Shown: positions 58,212 through 64,000 of the stretch, one piece after another
How positions within the stretch are numbered: position 1 is the stretch's first letter
How the letters are laid out: every line of letters begins with the position of its first letter
Assembly (NCBI GenBank): GCA_028281765.1
Contig: JANQJF010000096.1
Location: forward strand, 62,001-126,000
Origin: Planctomycetota bacterium
GTDB taxonomy: Bacteria > Planctomycetota > UBA1135 > UBA2386
Length of the DNA: 64,000 nucleotides
Reading direction: 5' to 3'
Program-made: the position numbers and the translations under genes
Notes under the pieces: model-generated
The model's database searches: none
The model's input: only the letters and a program-made list of their open reading frames with translations
What the model was told of the DNA's origin: nothing

Positions 58212-60440
58212 ATGAAGACTCTCTCCTACCTCGTGACCGCGCTCGCGGCCTGTCTCGCTGGCTCTGCCGATGCGCAGGATCGCGTCGGTCCCGAAGCTCG
58301 CAGATTCGGCCCGACTCACGAGCTTCTGCGGGACGGACACGGGCAGCTTCGGGCCGTCGGTCCGGACTACAAGGCGCGGTTCGACGCCGGCGCGATGACG
58401 TTTGTTCCGGCGCTCGGCGACGCGGTGCCGCACAACATGGACTGGCGCGTGTCGATGCGCGGCACGCGGCGCGGTGACGGCGACGAACTCGTCGCGATTC
58501 GGGATGCCATGCCGCGACCTGCGGACTCCGTCGTGCGGTACGCGCGTGGACGCGGTATCGAAGAGCAGTTCCACGTCGGTCCGGACGGCATCGAGGTTCG
58601 CTACGTGTTCGCGCAGCCGATCATTGGGGAGGGCGATCTCGTCGTCCGAGCGGAAGTCGATACCGAGCTCGTCGCGCGTTCGTGTGAAACCGACGCCGGG
58701 CTCGCATTCCGCATCGGAAACGTGGGCGGTGTCAACGTCGGCGGTGTCGTCGGCATCGATGCGAACGGTCAGCGCATGCCGGGTTCGATGCGGTGGGACG
58801 GTCGAGATCTGGAGTTCGTGCTGCCGGCCGAGTTCGTCGACGGCGCGGCGTATCCGCTCACGCTCGACCCGCTGGTGGGGGCGGCGATTGCCGCAGGATC
58901 TTCGCCGTTGTCGGCCAGCCAGCCGGACGTCGCGTTCGTCGACGACTGGTATGTCGTCGTGTGGGAGGAGGCGTTCTCGGAGACCGATCACGACGTTCGC
59001 GCGCAATTCGTCGACGACAGCGGGACGCTGCAGTTCGGGTTCTGGTCGGTTCATACGACCGCCGGGTTCTCGACCAAGCCGCGCGTGGCCGCGGTGCGGA
59101 ACGGCACGCTGTTCTTGGTCACGTGGGCCACGGCTCCGACACCGCTCGGCCCGTTCGACGTCGAGTGCAAATGGCTCGAACTGAACGGCGTGCGGTCGAA
59201 CCTCGTCGAGATCGCGGCGATGTCCGCGAACGAGATCGAGCCCGACGTCGGAGGGAGTGCGACTGCGAACGGCGATGCCGCGGTCGTCGTGTGGAACGAG
59301 GTCGGCGCGGGCATTCGCGCGGCGCAAGTCACCGTCGTCGCGCCTGCGGATCCGGTCGTCGGAAACACCGCGATCCTCAGCACGAACCCGGACGACGGGC
59401 GCCCGGAGATCTCCCACAGCGGGGGTAGCACCGGTCGGTATGCCGTTGCGTTCGAGCGCGGGGGATTCCCGACCGGAGTCTGGGCGCGCGGGATCTCCGG
59501 TGCGGCAGTGCCGCTCGGCACGGAGATCCAGCTCGCAGGATCCATCCTCGGTGCGGCGCGCCCCTCGATCGACGGCGACGGCACGAGCTTCGTCTGCGTC
59601 TACGAACAGCGCGAGTCGATCGCCACGACGAAGCGAGACATCCTGTGTCAGCGAATCGGGTTCCTCGGCAACCAGCTGAACGCCTTCGCCGCCAGCGGCA
59701 CGATCGAGGCCGACGGGAACGACGACGAGTGGGAGCCGGCGATCGCGTGGACGGGACCGAAGTACGTCGTCGCGTGGAGCAACGAAGCCACGGGCTTCCT
59801 CGAGTCCGCGGTGCGGTCGCGAGGCGTGTTGCTCGACGGGTGCACCGACTGCGGTGATCCGGAGTTCGTGGTAGACCCGGAAGCCGGGGTGCGTAGTCAC
59901 ACGCCCCGCATCGGTTCGAAGCTCGGCGGGAACGTCGACTCGGAGGACGACGACGCGCTGATTGCGTACGCGTCGGTCCAGACCGGCCCGCCGTTCGATT
60001 CCGATGTCCTTGCGCGGCGGTGGCGCGCGTTCAGCGGCGGCAGCTTCGGCAACGTGAGCGGGCCGTGTGGTCCTGTTTCGACGATCGCTCTGCCGAACGG
60101 GCCCGCTGCGCTCGGCAACGAGAACTTCACGCTGTCCGTCGACGGAATTCCGCCGACGCTCACCGCCGCGGTCGTGCACCTCGCGCAGGGGCCGGCGCCG
60201 ATCGTGCAGTGCATCGGCGTGTGCCCGATCAGCGATCCCGGGTTCTTGCTGGCATCGGTACCGCCCACGACGTTCGGCGCCGGCTCGGCGACCTTGGACC
60301 TGCCGCTCGCGTGCGACTCGCAGCTCGAGGGCCTCGCGATCGATTGCCAGTTCCTGTTCCTCGGTGCGCAGGTGTCCCCGTGCTTCCTGGTGCCGAGTTT
60401 GGTCGGCTCGCCGATCCTGCGCCTCGTGCTCGACTACTGA
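58212..60440 (+). CDS. large secreted protein, paralogue of 56014-58197
   Basis: 742 residues with a signal peptide (MKTLSYLVTALAACLAGSAD). Starts 14 bp after the previous stop. Shares VGPDYKARFDAGAMTFVPAL, GIEEQFHVGPDGIEVRYVFA, GGVNVGGVVGIDANGQ and YPLTLDPLVG at the same relative positions as its neighbour. Repeated WYVVVWEEAFSE, TLFLVTWATA and AAVVVWNEVGAG blades follow. The C-terminal module starts after SGPCGPVS and contains three Cys pairs. Tandem duplication followed by divergence is the likely origin. Function unknown. Confidence 0.8.
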   Translation: MKTLSYLVTALAACLAGSADAQDRVGPEARRFGPTHELLRDGHGQLRAVGPDYKARFDAGAMTFVPALGDAVPHNMDWRVSMRGTRRGDGDELVAIRDAMPRPADSVVRYARGRGIEEQFHVGPDGIEVRYVFAQPIIGEGDLVVRAEVDTELVARSCETDAGLAFRIGNVGGVNVGGVVGIDANGQRMPGSMRWDGRDLEFVLPAEFVDGAAYPLTLDPLVGAAIAAGSSPLSASQPDVAFVDDWYVVVWEEAFSETDHDVRAQFVDDSGTLQFGFWSVHTTAGFSTKPRVAAVRNGTLFLVTWATAPTPLGPFDVECKWLELNGVRSNLVEIAAMSANEIEPDVGGSATANGDAAVVVWNEVGAGIRAAQVTVVAPADPVVGNTAILSTNPDDGRPEISHSGGSTGRYAVAFERGGFPTGVWARGISGAAVPLGTEIQLAGSILGAARPSIDGDGTSFVCVYEQRESIATTKRDILCQRIGFLGNQLNAFAASGTIEADGNDDEWEPAIAWTGPKYVVAWSNEATGFLESAVRSRGVLLDGCTDCGDPEFVVDPEAGVRSHTPRIGSKLGGNVDSEDDDALIAYASVQTGPPFDSDVLARRWRAFSGGSFGNVSGPCGPVSTIALPNGPAALGNENFTLSVDGIPPTLTAAVVHLAQGPAPIVQCIGVCPISDPGFLLASVPPTTFGAGSATLDLPLACDSQLEGLAIDCQFLFLGAQVSPCFLVPSLVGSPILRLVLDY

Positions 60441-60516
60441 CGAGAATCGGCTTCGTCGCACTTCGGTCAGGGCCGATTCCGCGCGCATTCCGGCGCGGAT
60501 CGGCTTTGATGACCGC

Positions 60517-61401
60517 ATGACGAGCCACGCCGAGGCGTTCGAAGAGCGCGCGCGTGAGTTCTGGACCGAGTCCGAGCTCCATCGCGTGACCGAGGGCAAG
60601 GATCTGATGATCCTGCCGACGAACGCGCCGTGGCTCCTGCGCACCCTCGGTCTGCTGCATCGCGATGCGTCGATGCCGCCGCCGCAGGTGCGGAAGTTCC
60701 TGCAGCTGAACCACATGCTGCGCCTGCTGCGGCCGCCGCTGCTCGAGCTCATGGAGCGCGGGAAGCCGCTGCGCATCGTCGACGCCGGCTGCGGTTTGTC
60801 GTACCTGACGCTGTCGCTCGCGTGGTGCCTGCGGCACGTGCTCTCGTTCGAGGCGACGATCGTCGGCGTCGATCGGAACGCCGAGCTGATCGAGTCGTGT
60901 CGCGTGGCGGCCGAACGCGTTGGTCTTGCGGACTCGATGTCCTTCGAGGCAGTGGCGATCGACGCGTTCGAGTCGGCAGCCCGTCCGGACGTGGTGCTGT
61001 CCCTACACGCGTGCGACGTGGCGACCGACCATGCTATCGCGCTCGGATGGCGTGCCGACGCCGAGCTGATCGCGGTCGCGCCGTGCTGCCAGGCCGAGTT
61101 GGCGCGCGCGTGGGCGGCGCTCGCGGAGTCGGACGAGGGGCCGCTCCGGCCTGTCTGGGAGACGCCGCACCTGCGACGCGAGGCGGCCGCGACTGTCACC
61201 GACACGATGCGCACGCTGCTGCTCCGGGCCGCCGGCTACGAGACGCGGGTCGTCGAGTTCGTGCCGTCGCAGCACACGCCGAAGAACACGCTGATCCGGG
61301 CGATGCGGCGGGGGAGTCGCGACGAGGACGCGCTGGCTCGGTATCGCGCGCTGCGCGACGCGACGGGGGGCGCGGGGATCGGGCTGGAGCGCGCGCTCTA
61401 G
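60517..61401 (+). CDS. SAM-dependent methyltransferase (Methyltransf_32/METTL25-like)
   Basis: 294 residues from the ATG at 60517. N-terminal helical domain (FEERAREFWTESELHRVTEG...NHMLRLLRPPLLELMER). SAM-binding IVDAGCGLSYLTLSLAW (87-103), then VVLSLHACDVATDHAIALGW and IAVAPCCQAELARA, the His-Ala-Cys-Asp and Pro-Cys-Cys motifs that mark the METTL25/GSTCD/Methyltransf_32 family, usually implicated in RNA or protein methylation. A longer upstream frame belongs to another reading frame of the secreted protein gene. Convergent with the small protein at 61405. Confidence 0.87.
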   Translation: MTSHAEAFEERAREFWTESELHRVTEGKDLMILPTNAPWLLRTLGLLHRDASMPPPQVRKFLQLNHMLRLLRPPLLELMERGKPLRIVDAGCGLSYLTLSLAWCLRHVLSFEATIVGVDRNAELIESCRVAAERVGLADSMSFEAVAIDAFESAARPDVVLSLHACDVATDHAIALGWRADAELIAVAPCCQAELARAWAALAESDEGPLRPVWETPHLRREAAATVTDTMRTLLLRAAGYETRVVEFVPSQHTPKNTLIRAMRRGSRDEDALARYRALRDATGGAGIGLERAL

Positions 61402-61404
61402 TAA

Positions 61405-61623
61405 CTAGCCGTCCTTCGCGAACTCGAGCCCGGTGACGAGCATCGTGTCGAGTTGCACGACGTGTTCTTCCGGAGTTTCGAGGATGACGGTGCGGCCATT
61501 GCGCGTCACGAACAGGAACTCGGGGTGGTCGACCAGGAAGCTGCGACCGTCGGAGATGGAGATCCGGAACGGCCGGAACGGCGGGGCTCTTCGAGCTTCA
61601 TTGACTTTGTCTGCTTGCGTCAT
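61405..61623 (-). CDS. 72-residue conserved-looking small protein
   Basis: Core PFRPFRISISDGRSFLVDHP then EFLFVTRNGRTVILET, a small beta-barrel-like pattern I associate with a short family repeatedly seen in planctomycete genomes as single genes. No signal or TM. ATG start; stop 3 bp from the methyltransferase stop. Function unknown. Confidence 0.75.
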   Translation of the reverse strand: MTQADKVNEARRAPPFRPFRISISDGRSFLVDHPEFLFVTRNGRTVILETPEEHVVQLDTMLVTGLEFAKDG

Positions 61624-61747
61624 TGTTCAGGCAACGCGGGCAACGAGTTTCGGCAGCTTTCCCCATCGTATCGGAATTGCATCGTCGCGGGGACGGCACC
61701 GATTCGCCGTGTGGGCGTCGGCATCGCTCCCGGGGTATCCTGGTTTC

Positions 61748-63256
61748 GTGCTATTCCGGTCGTCGATCGCCGTGCTCCTGACGTGTGCCTGTGCCCTCGC
61801 GCAGGCACATCGCTCGGACCTCGTCCGCGAACACGTCACCGACGCCGGCGCGCGCATCTGGTCGTTCCCCGATGACGGCGGCGATCGCTTCGTGCTCATG
61901 GTGCTCGTAGGCGCCGGTTCTCGGCACGAAGATCCGGACAAGACCGGAGTCGCTCACCTTCTGGAGCACGTGCTCCTCGCGTCGACGCAGAAGCGTCGCA
62001 AGGCGCAGGCCAACCGCCAGCTCGACGTGCGCGGCGGCGTGCCCAACGGCTACACGAAGCAGGACGTCACCACCTACTACCTCAGCTGTCCGAGCGAGTC
62101 GTGGGAGTACGCCGTCGAATGGCTCGCCGAGCATCTCGTGAGCCCGGCCTTCGATCCGATCGACGTGAAGGTCGAACGGGGGATCGTGTTCCAGGAACTC
62201 GACGCGCGGCAGTCGCATCTCGGCTCGCTCACTCTCGAGAAGAAGCTCTACCCGCGACACCCGCTCAGCCGTGACATCGGCGGCGACAAGAGCGGGATCG
62301 AGGATCTGACCGAGGCGGACCTGCGCGCCTTCTACGACGCGCACTACCGCGCTCCGAACGTGGCGATCGGGTTCGCGGGCCGGGTGCCACACGACGAGTG
62401 CGTCGACGCGATTCGCGACGCGTTTGCGGGCTTGCGAGCCGGTGGGGACGTCGCGGAGATCGGCACCGTGCGCCCGTGGACTGGGATCCACGTGCTGCCG
62501 CGCGGCTCGGCCGAGAAGTCCGGTTGGATGCACGCAGGGTATCACCTCCCCCCTGGCGGGGCCGCGGACAAGGCCGTGCAGCTCGTCCTCCGGCACTACC
62601 TCGCCGAGCGGATGTTCGACGAGGTGCGCGAGCGGCGGCAGCTCTCGTACGCGCCCTCGGTCGGGATCAAACACTACGCCGACACGACGCGGCTCCACCT
62701 CGATGTCCAGGTCTCCGAGCGCTCGTCCCTGCAGACGGTCATGGAGATCTTCGAGCAGGTCGTCGCGAATTCTCCGCGACCCGACCTGGAGTCGCTCGAT
62801 TCCGCCGTGCGCACGGCGCGGGGTGTTCTCGAGGTCAACAGCGTCGGGCAGCTGGGTCCCGCGATGGAGCTGGCGTGGCTCGTGCGTCGCGCCGGGGAGT
62901 CCCCGTCCGATCTGCAGAATGCCGTCGCCTTGGTCTCCGCGCGAGATCTCGGCCGCTACGCCCGGAACCACCTGACCCGGGCCAACCAGTTCGCGATCGC
63001 CACCGGGCGCGTGCGCCCGGGGATCGCGTCGCCGTGGGCGCTCCTGATCACGCTGCTCGTGATCTTCATCGGCGTCGATCTCGCCCGCGGCCGCGTCTGG
63101 ATGAAGGCGATCGCGGCCCGCTTTGCCCGGCAGAAGGCGAAGCGGGCGCGCAAGCGCGCGGGGGCACCGATCATCAAGCCCGTTGCGTTCGAGGACGTCA
63201 GCGACGATATCGAGAAGTTCTTCGAAGAAGAGGACCGCCGCAGCGGCGCGCCTTAG
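61748..63256 (+). CDS. M16 (insulinase-type) metallopeptidase with C-terminal TM
   Basis: 502 residues. The GTG at 61748 starts a signal peptide (VLFRSSIAVLLTCACALAQA); an earlier start at 61433 crosses the antisense small gene. Zinc motif HLLEH (70-74) and Glu150 in ERGIVFQELD give the HxxEHx(75)E arrangement. N-domain about 25-235, C-domain about 240-420 with QLSYAPSVGIKHYADT. A single TM (about 428-446) is followed by a basic then acidic cytoplasmic tail (KKARKRAG-like, ending FFEEEDRRSGAP). A membrane-anchored M16 with both ends defined is atypical. The GH57 gene begins about 120 bp downstream. Confidence 0.88.
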   Translation: MLFRSSIAVLLTCACALAQAHRSDLVREHVTDAGARIWSFPDDGGDRFVLMVLVGAGSRHEDPDKTGVAHLLEHVLLASTQKRRKAQANRQLDVRGGVPNGYTKQDVTTYYLSCPSESWEYAVEWLAEHLVSPAFDPIDVKVERGIVFQELDARQSHLGSLTLEKKLYPRHPLSRDIGGDKSGIEDLTEADLRAFYDAHYRAPNVAIGFAGRVPHDECVDAIRDAFAGLRAGGDVAEIGTVRPWTGIHVLPRGSAEKSGWMHAGYHLPPGGAADKAVQLVLRHYLAERMFDEVRERRQLSYAPSVGIKHYADTTRLHLDVQVSERSSLQTVMEIFEQVVANSPRPDLESLDSAVRTARGVLEVNSVGQLGPAMELAWLVRRAGESPSDLQNAVALVSARDLGRYARNHLTRANQFAIATGRVRPGIASPWALLITLLVIFIGVDLARGRVWMKAIAARFARQKAKRARKRAGAPIIKPVAFEDVSDDIEKFFEEEDRRSGAP

Positions 63257-63374
63257 TCCTCAAGATCTCGGAATTGCCATTCGGCGCGGGATCGGCGTAA
63301 TCTCCCGTCCGGGCCTCCCACTGCAGCGCCCGAACCGCCGAAAACCCACGGAGCGCGCCCCCGCCCTCCCCGCC

Positions 63375-64000
63375 GTGCCCGACATCGTCTTTTACTTCCA
63401 GGTCCACCAGCCCTACCGGTTGCGCCACACGGGCTTCCGCGACGAGGCTGGCAATCCGGACTGGTTCGACGACGGCGAGAACAAGCGGATCCTGAAGCGG
63501 GTCGCCGAGCGGTGCTACCTCCCGATGAACGGGCTGATCCGCGAGCTCATCGAGAACACGGACGGCCGCTTCAAGGCGTCGTTCTCGATCAGCGGCACGG
63601 CGCTGCAGCAGATGCGGGACTGGTCGCCCGAGACGGTCGACAGCTTCGTGGCGCTCGCGGACACCGGCTGCGTCGAGTTCCTGTCGGAGACGTCGATGCA
63701 CTCGCTGCTGTTCGACGTCGACCCGACTGAGTTCGAGCGCCAGGTGCGGGAGCATCGCGCGACGGTCGCCGACCTGTTCGGAAGGGAGCCGACGACGTTC
63801 CGCAACACCGAGTGTGTCATCGACGAGTCGATCGCACGGCGGATCGAGGACTACGGCTTCGAGGTGTTGATCGGCGAGGGCGCCGATCAGCTGCTCGGCA
63901 TGCGCAGCCCGCTGCTGCTCTACCGGCCGAGCAGCTGCTGGCACCTCAAGCTGATGCTGCGGTGCTACCCGTTCTCGGACGACATCGGCTTCCGCTTCTC
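63375..64000 (+). CDS. glycoside hydrolase family 57 (alpha-amylase/glucanotransferase), 3' end outside window
   Basis: GTG start at 63375; 208 residues are visible and the frame is open at the window edge. IVFYFQVHQPYRL, FSISGTALQQM, CVEFLSETSMHSLLFDVDP and FRNTECVIDESIARRIEDYG match the first half of GH57 enzymes, which hydrolyse or rearrange alpha-1,4-glucans, so it probably serves glycogen or maltodextrin turnover with glgC and the debranching enzyme. The catalytic nucleophile and acid/base lie downstream of the window. Confidence 0.88.
   Translation, partial: MPDIVFYFQVHQPYRLRHTGFRDEAGNPDWFDDGENKRILKRVAERCYLPMNGLIRELIENTDGRFKASFSISGTALQQMRDWSPETVDSFVALADTGCVEFLSETSMHSLLFDVDPTEFERQVREHRATVADLFGREPTTFRNTECVIDESIARRIEDYGFEVLIGEGADQLLGMRSPLLLYRPSSCWHLKLMLRCYPFSDDIGFRF

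Noticed and set aside
58185..61214. Long minus-strand open frame opposite the secreted-protein and methyltransferase genes
   Set aside because: High-GC shadow; R/H/D-rich composition, no start context, and the plus-strand genes have clear signal peptides and motifs.

Overview
The window looks like part of a planctomycete chromosome, probably one of the very high-GC marine lineages. Supporting signs are very GC-rich codon use, an ECF sigma factor followed by a membrane-bound Ser/Thr kinase, two BlaI/M56 regulator pairs, a formylglycine-type sulfatase, three large secreted proteins with carboxypeptidase-regulatory-like (CarbReg) beta-sandwich repeats, and several exported proteins sharing a GC-motif/IGF-type C-terminal module. 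The taxonomic call is inference. No rRNA, tRNA, CRISPR array, integrase or transposase was seen, and no gene-free stretch exceeds 300 bp.

Layout. 1-1812 (+): tail of an unknown gene, then a membrane protein overlapping a winged-helix regulator. 1824-5791 (-): two tandem paralogous small secreted proteins, then two lipoproteins, one a cupin. 5907-9849: isocitrate dehydrogenase (-) divergent from a LysR regulator (+), which converges on a sulfatase (-). 9955-16193 (+): two successive BlaI/M56 sensor-protease pairs with different extracytoplasmic extensions, then a cupin-DUF2911 protein. 16211-21419 (-): CarbReg protein, ECF sigma factor, Ser/Thr kinase. 21548-26848 (+): a tight five-gene operon of two ATP-grasp ligases, an S51/GATase1-like protein and two alpha/beta-hydrolases, which is the best candidate for an uncharacterised pathway. 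27052-42088: secreted proteins, a three-gene membrane/CarbReg/acyltransferase set, an ETF-ubiquinone oxidoreductase, a subtilase and a trypsin-like protease. 42182-49332: cell-surface glycan-type genes (YfhO-like, SGNH hydrolase, polytopic membrane protein, methyltransferase, GT2). 49405-55921: CarbReg protein, LOG-family protein, glgC and a divergent glycogen debranching enzyme followed by a frameshifted HEAT-like ORF. 56014-64000 (+ mostly): two tandem secreted paralogues, a methyltransferase, a tiny conserved-looking protein (-), a membrane-anchored M16 peptidase and the start of a GH57 glucanotransferase/amylase.

Themes. Envelope sensing and protein turnover are prominent (M56 x2, M16, S8, trypsin-like, sulfatase). 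Glycogen metabolism is represented by glgC, the debranching enzyme and GH57. Export of large beta-rich proteins is common. Three inverted-repeat elements with 21-25 bp arms lie between genes; the one at 47660-47828 supplies the stop codons of both flanking convergent genes.
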